The notes: generated by a model not told the origin, from the letters alone. Shown: positions 47,635 to 56,425, counted from the stretch's first letter. The stretch is 64,000 bases of DNA from Thermoguttaceae bacterium (GCA_017407125.1 JAFQXE010000022.1:1-64000); one strand, 5' to 3'. A program made the numbers and translations.

Positions 47635-47842
47635 AAAATCGGGATTATTTCGATTGATTTTCATCGGCATTTTTGCCGGAACGCTGAACTGACGATCGCA
47701 AATCGATAAATTTTGATCTTTACGGTTTATCCTTGTATACAGCGGGCGAAACGCGGTTTTTGAAAGTCGATAAAAAAAGAGCGAATTCTTTCCGCTCCGG
47801 CAAAATCGCCGGATAAAATCGTTTGAAAAATCGGCTCAAAGG

Positions 47843-47881
47843 GGACTTTTCTCTTGACGCCTTTTCTCCTTGCTGTATACT
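47843..47881 (+). promoter_or_regulatory. gltB operon promoter
   Basis: GGACTTTT (47843-47850), three bases, TTGACG (47854-47859), 16 bp, TATACT (47876-47881), mirroring the glnA promoter. Confidence 0.8.
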
Positions 47882-47895
47882 TGACGTCGTTATGT

Positions 47896-47913
47896 GAAAG
47901 CAACGGCGCTTTC
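47896..47913 (+). promoter_or_regulatory. hexaloop antiterminator hairpin, gltB leader
   Basis: GAAAGC-AACGGC-GCTTTC, 14 nt after the -10 box. The stem is one pair longer than the glnA copy in both arms, while the loop is identical. Confidence 0.65.
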
Positions 47914-47968
47914 GGAGTTCGACGGTTATAGAACGTGACGACCGTCGCGCCCCGAAGGCGTTTTTTTT
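47907..47968 (+). terminator. attenuator terminator in the gltB leader
   Basis: CGCTTTCGG (47907-47915) pairs with CCGAAGGCG (47952-47960), followed by eight T. A further CGACGGT/ACCGTCG stem lies inside. The 5' arm is shared with the hexaloop hairpin. Confidence 0.85.
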
Positions 47969-48056
47969 ATAGCTGAAAGAATCTAAAAGCCAGGAGCTTT
48001 CGCAAAACAACAGTCATGTCATTATTAAATAGTCGCAGTTACAACACAACAAAGCC

Positions 48057-49172
48057 ATGATTAAAGAATCGCTCAAAGAAGGCGCTGTTCGGATTCCGTC
48101 CGGGTGCGCCATTTGCGGTATAATCGACCGAACGGGCCGCCGGTTCAACGGGTCTGACATAATCGAGTCTATTGCGGTTATGCGCGATCGGTCGAACGGG
48201 CTGGGCGGCGGATTCGCGGCGTACGGCATCTATCCGGAGTACAAGGATTTCTACGCCCTGCACGTGTTTTACGATTCCAACGAGTCCAAAAGAACGGCGG
48301 AATCGTTCTTAAACGATCATTTTTATATCGAAACCAGCGGACGAATCCCCACGGAAAAGACGCCGTCGATTCGTCAGCAGCCGAAAATCTGGCGGTACTT
48401 CGTCAAGCCGAACCGGTACAAGCTCCAGGAATCGGAACTGACCGGGGAAGAGTACGTCGCTCAATGCGTTTTCAAGGTCAACAGCCGCTTTGACGGCGCG
48501 TACATTTTCTCCTGCGGGAAGAACATGGGCGTCTTCAAGGGCGTCGGCTACCCGGAAGACATCGGGCGCTTTTATCGTCTGGAAGAGTACAAGGCGTACT
48601 TGTGGACGGCGCACGGCCGGTTCCCGACCAACACGCCAGGATGGTGGGGCGGAGCGCATCCGTTCGCGCTGCTGGACAGAACCATCGTTCACAACGGTGA
48701 GATTTCCTCTTACGACGCCAACCGCCGTTACGTCGAGATGTACGGATACGCCTGCAAGCTCCAGACAGACACCGAGGTTATCACGTATCTGTTTGACCTG
48801 CTCAACCGCCGTCACGGTCTTGACCTGGAAACCGCCGCTCAGATTCTCACCGCTCCACACTGGGAAGACGTCGACCGTATGCCGGCGCAGCAGGCGGATC
48901 GGATTCGGACTCTGCGTCAGATCTATTCCGGCGCGCTGATTACCGGTCCGTTCTCGATTATTCTCGGGTTCAACGGCGGGATGGTTGCTCTCAACGACCG
49001 ACTCAAACTCAGAGCGCTCATCGCCGCCGAGGCGGGCGACCGGGTCTACGTTGCGTCGGAAGAATGCGCGATTCGCAAACTCTGCCCTCAGCCGGACAAG
49101 GTTTGGGCGTGCGAAGGAGGACAGCCGGTTATTGTTTACGCGGATTTGGAGAAAGCGCATCACGAAGAGTAA
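48057..49172 (+). CDS. glutamate synthase glutaminase domain (split GltB, part 1)
   Basis: 371 residues, a class-II glutamine amidotransferase. The likely nucleophile is Cys17 in SGCAICGIIDRTG, implying removal of a short propeptide. RDRSNGLGGGFAAYG, HGRFPTN, AHPFALLDRTIVHNGEISSY and TDTEVITYLFDLL are family motifs. It releases ammonia from glutamine for the FMN domain encoded next. In E. coli this is one part of a 1500-residue GltB; here it is a separate protein, as in archaea and several anaerobes. Confidence 0.92.
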   Translation: MIKESLKEGAVRIPSGCAICGIIDRTGRRFNGSDIIESIAVMRDRSNGLGGGFAAYGIYPEYKDFYALHVFYDSNESKRTAESFLNDHFYIETSGRIPTEKTPSIRQQPKIWRYFVKPNRYKLQESELTGEEYVAQCVFKVNSRFDGAYIFSCGKNMGVFKGVGYPEDIGRFYRLEEYKAYLWTAHGRFPTNTPGWWGGAHPFALLDRTIVHNGEISSYDANRRYVEMYGYACKLQTDTEVITYLFDLLNRRHGLDLETAAQILTAPHWEDVDRMPAQQADRIRTLRQIYSGALITGPFSIILGFNGGMVALNDRLKLRALIAAEAGDRVYVASEECAIRKLCPQPDKVWACEGGQPVIVYADLEKAHHEE

Positions 49173-49174
49173 GA

Positions 49175-49248
49175 GAGTGCTTAGTGCATAGTGCATAGTG
49201 CATAGTAAGTGAGTTTCGTCCTAAGCACTAGGCACTAGGCACTAGGCG
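49175..49248. repeat. inverted pair of 7-bp arrays
   Basis: GTGCTTA, GTGCATA, GTGCATA, GTGCATA face CACTAGG, CACTAGG, CACTAGG, so the RNA could form a long imperfect hairpin between the first two gltB genes. Confidence 0.85.
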
Positions 49249-49282
49249 CTCCCCCCCACAACACACAAAACATACCAACATC

Positions 49283-50782
49283 ATGATAGACTATACGTTA
49301 CCTGAATTTTTAGTTGACCGCGACTTGAATCGGTGTATTCAATGCGGGGTCTGCGTTCGTCAGTGCGCTAACGAGGTTCACGCCTTCGCGCCCAACGATC
49401 CGAAAAAGATGATTGTAGACGAACGCAAGTGCGTCAACTGCCAGCGTTGTGTAACGCTCTGTCCGACGCATGCGCTGTCGATTCGCAAGCACCCCAATCA
49501 GATGAGGGAAAGCACCAACTGGCAGCCGCAGTTGATTAAAGAGATTTTCAAGCAGGCGGACACCGGCGCGGTTCTGCTTTCCGGCATGGGAACGCCGCAG
49601 CCGTACCCGGTCTACTGGGACAAGATGCTGCTCAATGCGTCACAGGTTACCAACCCGTCCATTGACCCGCTGCGCGAGCCGATGGAAACGCGAACGTTTT
49701 TGGGACGCAAGCCGGAACGGTTCAGTCCGGACGTCAAAGCGCCGACTGTCATGCCCCCTCAATTGGAACTGAAAACGCCGATTATGTTCTCCGCGATGTC
49801 GTTTGGGTCGATCAGCCTTAACGCTCAGAAGTCGCTGGCGATGGCGGCGCAAGAGCTGGGCACGGCGTTCAACTGCGGCGAAGGCGGTCTTCATCAGGAT
49901 TTGATGCCCTACGCGAAGAACTGCGTCGTTCAAGTCGCGTCCGGGCGATTCGGCGTCTATAAAGACTATTTGATGAACTGCGCGGCAGTGGAAATCAAAA
50001 TCGGTCAGGGCGCCAAGCCGGGAATCGGCGGGCATTTGCCGGGCGAGAAGGTCAACGAGGAAGTCAGCCGCACGCGCCGAATCCCGCAGGGAACCGACTC
50101 GATTTCTCCCGCGCCTCATCACGACATTTACTCGATTGAAGACCTGCGCCAGCTCATTTACGCGATTAAAGAGGCGACCAACTACACGAAGCCGGTTTTC
50201 GTCAAGATTGCGGCGGTTCACAACGCGGCGGCGATTGCGTCTGGAACGGCGCGGGCGGGCGCGGACGCGATTGTTATCGACGGCTTTCGCGGAGGCACCG
50301 GCGCCGCCCCGACTCGCGTTCGAGACAACGTCGGCATCCCGGTCGAACTGGCGCTGGCGGTTATTGACCAGCGGCTACGCGACGAAGGGATTCGACAGCA
50401 GGTTTCCCTTATCGCGACCGGGTCGATTCGCTGCTCCACCGACGTCGTCAAGGCGATTGCGCTGGGCGCCGACGCGGTTTACATCGCTTCCGCCGCGCTG
50501 ATTTCTCTGGGCTGTCACATGTGCCGAAACTGCTATACCGGCAAGTGCAACTGGGGAATCGCGACGCAGCGGGAAGACCTTACCCGCCGACTCAATCCGG
50601 AACACAGCTACCATCGCGCCGTCAATTTGATCAACGCCTGGACGCACGAGATTACGGAAATCATGGGCGGAATGGGTATCAACGCCGTCGACTCCCTGCG
50701 ATCCAACCGGAAAGCTCTCCGGGGAATCGGACTCAACGACTCCGAACTGCGAGTTTTGGGTATCAGCGCCGCGGGCGAGTAA
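49283..50782 (+). CDS. glutamate synthase FMN domain with N-terminal ferredoxin (split GltB, part 2)
   Basis: 499 residues. Two [4Fe-4S] motifs (Cys18/21/24/28 and Cys50/53/56/60) precede the FMN-binding TIM-barrel (FSAMSFGSISLNAQKSLAMA, GEGGLHQD, KIGQGAKPGIGGHLPG, DGFRGGTGAAPTRVRD). Late cysteines in CHMCRNCYTGKC are positioned to bind the 3Fe-4S cluster. It combines ammonia with 2-oxoglutarate to give glutamate, receiving electrons through the ferredoxin domain. Operon with the flanking gltB parts. Confidence 0.94.
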   Translation: MIDYTLPEFLVDRDLNRCIQCGVCVRQCANEVHAFAPNDPKKMIVDERKCVNCQRCVTLCPTHALSIRKHPNQMRESTNWQPQLIKEIFKQADTGAVLLSGMGTPQPYPVYWDKMLLNASQVTNPSIDPLREPMETRTFLGRKPERFSPDVKAPTVMPPQLELKTPIMFSAMSFGSISLNAQKSLAMAAQELGTAFNCGEGGLHQDLMPYAKNCVVQVASGRFGVYKDYLMNCAAVEIKIGQGAKPGIGGHLPGEKVNEEVSRTRRIPQGTDSISPAPHHDIYSIEDLRQLIYAIKEATNYTKPVFVKIAAVHNAAAIASGTARAGADAIVIDGFRGGTGAAPTRVRDNVGIPVELALAVIDQRLRDEGIRQQVSLIATGSIRCSTDVVKAIALGADAVYIASAALISLGCHMCRNCYTGKCNWGIATQREDLTRRLNPEHSYHRAVNLINAWTHEITEIMGGMGINAVDSLRSNRKALRGIGLNDSELRVLGISAAGE

Positions 50783-50890
50783 GCTGCTAGCCTCTAGCTG
50801 CTAGCTATTAGCTTAATAAACCAGATTCTTGCATTGTCGCAAGAATCAAGAAAATCAAGCTAGCGGCTAGGAGCTAGAAGCTAAAAGCTT
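50783..50890 (+). repeat. composite repeat: array-core-inverted array, copy 1
   Basis: A 7-bp array (GCTAGCC, TCTAGCT, GCTAGCT, ATTAGCT) is followed by a core with a perfect 9-bp hairpin (GATTCTTGC 50824-50832, ATTGTC, GCAAGAATC 50839-50847), then an inverted array to AAAAGCTT. The reverse complement of the core is at 54594-54703. Confidence 0.88.
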
Positions 50891-50939
50891 CAAGTATAAC
50901 CGGATAAATCAAAATAAGTTTACATAAAGAGAATAAATC

Positions 50940-51386
50940 ATGAAGAAAGTATATCCCAATGAAGACTGGTGCCTGGGGTGCAAGCTGTGCGAAGTCTACT
51001 GCGCTGCGGCTCATTCCCCGTACCGAGACGTTCACGCTGCGTTCGACACGCCGGATGGAACAAAGCCGACTGCCGCAATCGTGGTCGAAGGCGACGTCAA
51101 ACATTCAATTGCTATCAGCTGCCGGCACTGTCCGGACGCGCCGTGCGTGGAAGCCTGTATTTCCGGCGCGATGCAAAAGACGGAAGACGGCATGGTTTGG
51201 TGCGATACGACGCGATGCGTCGGCTGTATGACCTGCGTTCTGATTTGTCCCTACGGGGCGGTTCACAAAGGCGAAGGCATGAAGACTGTTACAAAATGCG
51301 ATCTGTGCTCCTGTACGGGAGAACCGGAATGCGTCCGCCATTGCCCGGCGTTTGCCCTTGAGTATCGAGAGGAGGAATCAGCATGA
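50940..51386 (+). CDS. 4Fe-4S ferredoxin-like electron-transfer protein of GOGAT operon
   Basis: 148 residues, HycB/NapG-like. Cysteine motifs WCLGCKLCEVYC, CRHCPDAPCVEAC, CVGCMTCVLICPYGA and CDLCSCTGEPECVRHCP allow up to four [4Fe-4S] clusters. The position between the FMN domain and an FAD oxidoreductase suggests electron shuttling to glutamate synthase. Its stop overlaps the next start as ATGA. Confidence 0.9.
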   Translation: MKKVYPNEDWCLGCKLCEVYCAAAHSPYRDVHAAFDTPDGTKPTAAIVVEGDVKHSIAISCRHCPDAPCVEACISGAMQKTEDGMVWCDTTRCVGCMTCVLICPYGAVHKGEGMKTVTKCDLCSCTGEPECVRHCPAFALEYREEESA

Positions 51387-52720
51387 GTCCACTGAAATCC
51401 GTTTCGAAGAAATCCGTCACGCCAGTCAAGTATTTGATAATCGGCAATTCGGCGGCTGGCGTCGCCGCTGTAGAGTCCATTCGTCAGTACGACAAAACCG
51501 GGACGCTGGCTGTCGTTTCCGACGAGCCATGGCATACGTATTCCCGCCCGCTGATCTCCTATTTGCTGGAAGGGAAAACGACTCAGGAGAAGATGCGCTA
51601 TCGCGGCGATTCGTTCTACGAGAAATACGCCGTCGATACGTACCTGGGCGTTCACGCTGAAAAACTCGATACGAAAAAGCGAACTGTAACGCTGTCGGAC
51701 GGCGTCGTTTTGAAGTACGAAAAGCTGCTTCTGGCTACCGGGAGCGTTCCGTTCGTCCCTCCGATTAGCGGCTGCCCGGCGCCTAACGCCGGCAAAGGCG
51801 TTTACACGTTTATCAAGCTGGCAGACGCGCTGGCTCTGCAGGAAACCGTTACAGCGTCAACGCAGGTCGTTGTTATCGGCGGCGGCTTGACGGGTGTTAA
51901 AGCAACAGAGGGTTTGCTGCATTTGACGAAGAATATTTCCCTTGTCGAGCTTGCCCCGCGAATTCTCCCCAACGCGCTCGACACAGCGGCGTCCGACATC
52001 GTCAAGCGTCGCTTGGAATCGGCAGGCGTAACAATCAACTGCGACGCGTCCGTCTCGGAAGTTCTTACTGGAGCCGACGGCAACGTCAGTTCCGTAAGAC
52101 TTTCGGACGGGCGAACTATCCCCTGCGACGTTTTGGTCATTTCCATCGGCGTGCGCCCCAACGTCGAACTGACCAAGGGAACCGACATCGCCGTCGAACG
52201 GGGAATTCTCATTGACGAAACGTGCCAGACGAGCGTTCCTGACGTCTTTGCCGCCGGCGACTGCGTCGTGTCACACGATTTAACGGACGATTCCAAGCGA
52301 ATCCTGGCGATTCTGCCCAACGCGTATCAACAGGGCAAGACAGCCGGCGCCGTCATGGCAGGTCAGGACAGAACCGACAAAGGCGCGCGGCCGATTAACG
52401 CGACCAGCTTTATCGGCTTGCCGCTGATCACCGCCGGGAAAACCAGTCTGACGGCGGAACAAGCGACTGAACAGGGCATTACAATTATCGTCGATTCCGA
52501 AGGCGAAAACTATCGTAAGCTGGTTATTCAAAACGATCGAATTATCGGATTTATCCTCCTGGGCGCGGCGTATACAAAGCGGGCGGGAATTCTGACAGAC
52601 CTGTTAAACCGTCAGGTTCCGCTGTCGTCAGTCGGCGCGGGCGTGTTACAAACGCCGGAGCTGCTGCTTTTCGACAAGGCTGAAAGACTGCAAAGAATGG
52701 AAGGAGTGCGGAGCATATAA
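51383..52720 (+). CDS. FAD-dependent pyridine nucleotide oxidoreductase of GOGAT operon
   Basis: 445 residues. FAD-binding YLIIGNSAAGVAAVESI near the start, NAD(P)-binding VVVIGGGLTGVKATEG in the middle and the second FAD motif VPDVFAAGDCV. It resembles NADH-rubredoxin/nitrite reductase-type flavoproteins more than classical GltD. It probably passes electrons from NAD(P)H to the ferredoxin encoded upstream. Translationally coupled to it. Confidence 0.88.
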   Translation: MSPLKSVSKKSVTPVKYLIIGNSAAGVAAVESIRQYDKTGTLAVVSDEPWHTYSRPLISYLLEGKTTQEKMRYRGDSFYEKYAVDTYLGVHAEKLDTKKRTVTLSDGVVLKYEKLLLATGSVPFVPPISGCPAPNAGKGVYTFIKLADALALQETVTASTQVVVIGGGLTGVKATEGLLHLTKNISLVELAPRILPNALDTAASDIVKRRLESAGVTINCDASVSEVLTGADGNVSSVRLSDGRTIPCDVLVISIGVRPNVELTKGTDIAVERGILIDETCQTSVPDVFAAGDCVVSHDLTDDSKRILAILPNAYQQGKTAGAVMAGQDRTDKGARPINATSFIGLPLITAGKTSLTAEQATEQGITIIVDSEGENYRKLVIQNDRIIGFILLGAAYTKRAGILTDLLNRQVPLSSVGAGVLQTPELLLFDKAERLQRMEGVRSI

Positions 52721-52724
52721 CATC

Positions 52725-53462
52725 ATGATCATGGTTAATCATATAGACGCAAACGATATGCAGTATACGGAACTCAACCGGATTATTCGTCAGAAGCCGG
52801 GAGAGTACACGCTCAGCAACGTCAACGGGCAGCGTTACATCGGCTGCGGGCTGGGTTCCGAATTTAAAATCAACATTCACGGCACGCCCGGCAACGACCT
52901 GGGCGCATTCATGGACGGCGCGTCGGTGAACGTCTTCGGCAACTGCCAGGACGCGACCGGGAACTCGATGAATCAGGGAAGAATCATCGTTCACGGTTCC
53001 GCGTCCGACACCGCCGGGTACGCCATGCGTAACGGCGAGATATTCATTCAGGGCAACGCCGGATACCGCGTCGCCATTCACCTCAAGCAGTACGGCGCCG
53101 ACATTCCCAAAGTGGTTGTCGGCGGGAAAACCGGCTCCTTCCTGGGCGAGTACATGGCAGGCGGAATCGTCCTGATTTTAGGACTCGGCTTGGCGCCCGG
53201 CGAAGAGATTACCGGGTCGCACTGCGCGACGGGCATGCACGGCGGCGTCATCTATTTGGCGCAGGACATTCCCGATTATAAAGTCGCCTTTGCGATGAAC
53301 AAAACCCCGATCGACGCCGAGGACGAAAAAGCCATTCGTCCGTTGATTGAACAGTACTGTCAGCATTTTGGAGAGCTTCCCCATTCGCTGCCGTTAGAAA
53401 AATTTGTCAAGATCCGTCCACAGACTTCCAGACCGTATGGAAAAATGTATGTTGGAAACTAG
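52725..53462 (+). CDS. glutamate synthase GXGXG domain (split GltB, part 3)
   Basis: 245 residues. The right-handed beta-helix of GltB C-terminus: GSEFKINIHGTPGNDLGAFM, GNCQDATGNSMNQGRIIVHG, GYAMRNGEIFIQGNAGYRVA, GGIVLILGLG. In large GltB this domain is structural; here it is separate and starts four bp after the reductase. Confidence 0.92.
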   Translation: MIMVNHIDANDMQYTELNRIIRQKPGEYTLSNVNGQRYIGCGLGSEFKINIHGTPGNDLGAFMDGASVNVFGNCQDATGNSMNQGRIIVHGSASDTAGYAMRNGEIFIQGNAGYRVAIHLKQYGADIPKVVVGGKTGSFLGEYMAGGIVLILGLGLAPGEEITGSHCATGMHGGVIYLAQDIPDYKVAFAMNKTPIDAEDEKAIRPLIEQYCQHFGELPHSLPLEKFVKIRPQTSRPYGKMYVGN

Positions 53463-53470
53463 CTAATTAA

Positions 53471-53547
53471 GTGGTTAGTGGTTAGTGAGTAGTGGTAAGT
53501 ATAGCGCTTTGCGTCCTTACCACTTACAACTTACAACTTACCACTCC
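53471..53547. repeat. inverted pair of 7-bp arrays
   Basis: GTGGTTA, GTGGTTA, GTGAGTA, GTGGTAAG face CTTACCAC, TTACAAC, TTACAAC, TTACCAC. It separates the gltB operon from asnA. Confidence 0.85.
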
Positions 53548-53574
53548 ATCACCCCTTTAACCCCCTTTACTATC

Positions 53575-54588
53575 ATGACCTACAAACCCTTATTTTCGTT
53601 GCGCGATTCCGAACAGGCAATCAAGCAGGTTAAAGATTGTTTTGAACAGCTGCTCTCCAGTCAGTTGGGACTGCAGCGCGTTACCGCTCCGTTTTTCGTT
53701 CGAAGCGGCACGGGACTTAACGACGATTTGAACGGCGTCGAAATGCCTGTCGCTTTTAACGTTAAGGGCGCTCATCAGACGGTTGAAGTCGTCCAGTCGC
53801 TGGCGAAATGGAAACGTTACGCTCTGAAACGTTACGGATTCCAGCCCGGCGAAGGTCTGTACACCGACATGAACGCCATTCGTCCCGACGAAGATTTGGA
53901 TAATATCCATTCGTTCTACGTTGACCAGTGGGACTGGTGCAAGATCATCCTCCCGGAAGAACGCAACGTCGAAACCCTCAAAGCGACCGTCGAAAAGATT
54001 TACGCCTGCATCGTGGAATGCGAAAAGGCGATCAGCGCCAAGTTCCCGGTTGTTACGCCGCTTCTGCCGGAAAAGATTACGTTTGTTACAACCAAAGAGA
54101 TGTACGAACAGTATCCGACCCTGACGCCCAAACAGCGCGAGACGGAATACTGCAAGAAATACGGGGCGATCTTCGTGATTGGCATCGGCGGCGCGTTGCC
54201 GGACGGCTCGATTCACGACGGCCGCGCTCCAGACTACGACGACTGGACGACCCCTCGTCCCGACGGAGGAATCGGACTCAACGGCGACATCGTCGTCTGG
54301 AACCCGATTCTGGAATCCGCCTACGAACTGTCCTCAATGGGCATTCGCGTTGACGCCGAAACCCTGCTGCGTCAGCTGGAAATCCGCGGGTGCATGGAAC
54401 GCGCTCAGTTCCCGTTCCACAAAGCCCTGTTGGCTGGCGAACTCCCGCAGACGCTCGGCGGCGGCATCGGTCAGTCCCGTTTGTGCATGTACATGCTCCG
54501 AACAGCTCACATCGGCGAAGTCCAAGCCGCCATCTGGCCGGACGAAATGATCGCCGAGTACGCTGAAAAGGGCGTTACGCTGCTGTAA
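53575..54588 (+). CDS. asnA: aspartate--ammonia ligase
   Basis: 337 residues from the ATG at 53575 (MTYKPLFSLRDSEQAI); the longer frame runs through repeat DNA and is rejected. E. coli AsnA has 330 residues. Motifs: LQRVTAPFFV, VQSLAKWKRYAL, FYVDQWDWCKII, GIGGALPDGSIHDGRAPDYD, GGGIGQSRLCMYML. It makes asparagine from aspartate, ammonia and ATP, so it draws on the same ammonium pool as GlnA. Confidence 0.96.
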   Translation: MTYKPLFSLRDSEQAIKQVKDCFEQLLSSQLGLQRVTAPFFVRSGTGLNDDLNGVEMPVAFNVKGAHQTVEVVQSLAKWKRYALKRYGFQPGEGLYTDMNAIRPDEDLDNIHSFYVDQWDWCKIILPEERNVETLKATVEKIYACIVECEKAISAKFPVVTPLLPEKITFVTTKEMYEQYPTLTPKQRETEYCKKYGAIFVIGIGGALPDGSIHDGRAPDYDDWTTPRPDGGIGLNGDIVVWNPILESAYELSSMGIRVDAETLLRQLEIRGCMERAQFPFHKALLAGELPQTLGGGIGQSRLCMYMLRTAHIGEVQAAIWPDEMIAEYAEKGVTLL

Positions 54589-54593
54589 TTTGA

Positions 54594-54703
54594 GCTTCTA
54601 GTTATTAGCTCCTAGCTGCTAGTTTGGTTATTCTTGATTCTTGCTATAATGCAAGAATCGGGTTTATCAAGCTAATAGCTAGAAGCTAGTAGCTAATAGC
54701 TCC
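54594..54703 (-). repeat. composite repeat: array-core-inverted array, copy 2 (inverted)
   Basis: Reverse-oriented relative of 50783-50890. The central hairpin GATTCTTGC (54636-54644), TATAAT, GCAAGAATC (54651-54659) has the same stem; flanking AAGCTAATAGC-type arrays have the 7-bp period. Confidence 0.88.
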
Positions 54704-54734
54704 TCCCCCCCTCCCTAACTCCCCCCTCCCTATC

Positions 54735-56123
54735 ATGTTCCATTTCCCCTGCCAGCACAAGCGCTGGATCGTATTTTTTGCTCTGATTATTGGATTGAGC
54801 ATTCTGGGATTGTTCGTCCCGGAATCGGCAGAGCAGTTTGAAGAAACGCCGGAGATTCTGGCGAAGCTCAACAAGGCGGATATCGCCTGGATGATAACGG
54901 CGTCTGGACTTGTCATGCTTATGACGCCGGGCTTGTCGTTTTTCTACGGCGGCATGGTTCGCCCGAAAAACGTCATTTCGACGATGTTACAAAGCGTCGT
55001 TTGCATTGGTCTTATCAGCGTCCTCTGGGTTGTCATTGCGTTCAGCCTCGCGTTCGGGTCTGACTTTCACGGCATTATCGGCGACCCGCGAACGTTTTTC
55101 ATGTTTAAAGACGTTGGAATCAGCCCTGACGGAATCCGCGGGTTGTCGCTGACGATTCCTCTGGTTCTTTACGCTCTGTTCCAGATGAAATTCGCGATTA
55201 TCACGCCCGCGCTGATTACCGGGTCGTTTGCTGAACGCGTTCATTTTTCGGGATTCCTCGTGTTCGTGTCGCTGTTTACGATTTTCGTCTACGCGCCGCT
55301 GGCGCACTGGACGTGGCATCCAGACGGCATCCTGGCGATGATGGGCGTTAAAGACTTCGCCGGCGGAATCGTCGTTCATGCGTCGTCGGGCGTTGCAGCG
55401 TTAGCCGGGGCGATTTACCTCGGAAAGCGCGTCGAGCCGGGCGAACATCATCCCGCCAACATCCCGATGGTTTTGATGGGCGCGTGCCTGCTGTGGTTCG
55501 GCTGGTTCGGATTCAACGGCGGCTCGTTCCTTGTCGCAGACGCCAACGCTGCCAAGGCGTTTTTGAACACGAATACGGCGTCCGCGTCCGCCATGCTGAC
55601 CTGGTTCCTCTACGACGCCTTGCTGGGACGAAAGCCCTCAGCCATGGGCGCGGCGGTCGGCTGCGTTGCCGGCCTGGTTGGAATCACGCCCTGCGCCGGT
55701 TGGGTTACCGTCGGCGAGAGCTTGTTTATCGGGACAATCACCGCTCTGGTTTGTAACACCGCGGTTCATCTTCGCAACAAGACTGGCGTTGACGACGCTC
55801 TGGACGTCTTCTCCACTCACGGCGTCGGCGGCATTTTAGGCACGATTCTCACCGGCGTTTTCGTCGACGGCGCGCTGGACGGCAACTGGAAAATCTTCTG
55901 GATGCACGTTCTGGGCGTTGTGATGGTCGTCGCGTATACGTTTATCGTGTCATACATCCTGTACTGGGTTACCGACAAGATGGTCAACATGCGAGTCAAC
56001 GTCAAGCACGAACAGCTCGGTCTGGACAGAAGCCAGCACGGAGAAAGCTACGGCATTCTGTACGAAGACGAAGAACACGAGATTCGCGAAGTCGCCATGG
56101 GCAACCAGGCGCACGCCAAGTAA
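54735..56123 (+). CDS. amt: ammonium transporter
   Basis: 462 residues with about eleven TM segments after an N-terminal hydrophobic segment. Family motifs: MTPGLSFFYGGMVRPKNVIS, HWTWHPDG, GGIVVHASSGVAALAG, GWFGFNGGS and DVFSTHGVGGILG. A cytoplasmic tail of about 40 residues follows. It conducts ammonium across the inner membrane. No glnK/PII gene is beside it in this window. Confidence 0.95.
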   Translation: MFHFPCQHKRWIVFFALIIGLSILGLFVPESAEQFEETPEILAKLNKADIAWMITASGLVMLMTPGLSFFYGGMVRPKNVISTMLQSVVCIGLISVLWVVIAFSLAFGSDFHGIIGDPRTFFMFKDVGISPDGIRGLSLTIPLVLYALFQMKFAIITPALITGSFAERVHFSGFLVFVSLFTIFVYAPLAHWTWHPDGILAMMGVKDFAGGIVVHASSGVAALAGAIYLGKRVEPGEHHPANIPMVLMGACLLWFGWFGFNGGSFLVADANAAKAFLNTNTASASAMLTWFLYDALLGRKPSAMGAAVGCVAGLVGITPCAGWVTVGESLFIGTITALVCNTAVHLRNKTGVDDALDVFSTHGVGGILGTILTGVFVDGALDGNWKIFWMHVLGVVMVVAYTFIVSYILYWVTDKMVNMRVNVKHEQLGLDRSQHGESYGILYEDEEHEIREVAMGNQAHAK

Positions 56124-56160
56124 TCGCGTTTAAAACTGCAATAGACGTTATATAAAAAAC

Positions 56161-56195
56161 AAGCCGGGAGATATCCTTGAATATTTCCCGGCTTT
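56161..56195 (+). terminator. terminator of amt
   Basis: AAGCCGGGA pairs with TCCCGGCTT; inside, GATAT/ATATT extends the stem. TTTTC follows. Confidence 0.85.
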
Positions 56196-56425
56196 TCATT
56201 TGACTCTCTTTTATTAACGCTTGTCGATAAGTCGCACGCGTCAGACAAAGGAATTAAATATATAAATTGCAGAATATAGGATAATTAGAAAAGCTCTTTT
56301 TAAAATGTTTTCTCATTTTTTTGAAAATCATGGCTTTTTTTTCAAAAATTTTTCAAAAGGCATTTTAATTTCTGTTAGCGATTTCGTATAATACTATTCA
56401 ATAGGAAATAAAATAAAAAACTCAA

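Noticed and set aside
47520..47968. Known glutamine riboswitch (glnA RNA motif)
   Set aside because: The conserved core of that motif as I remember it is not visible. The short hexaloop hairpin plus terminator fits ANTAR control better.
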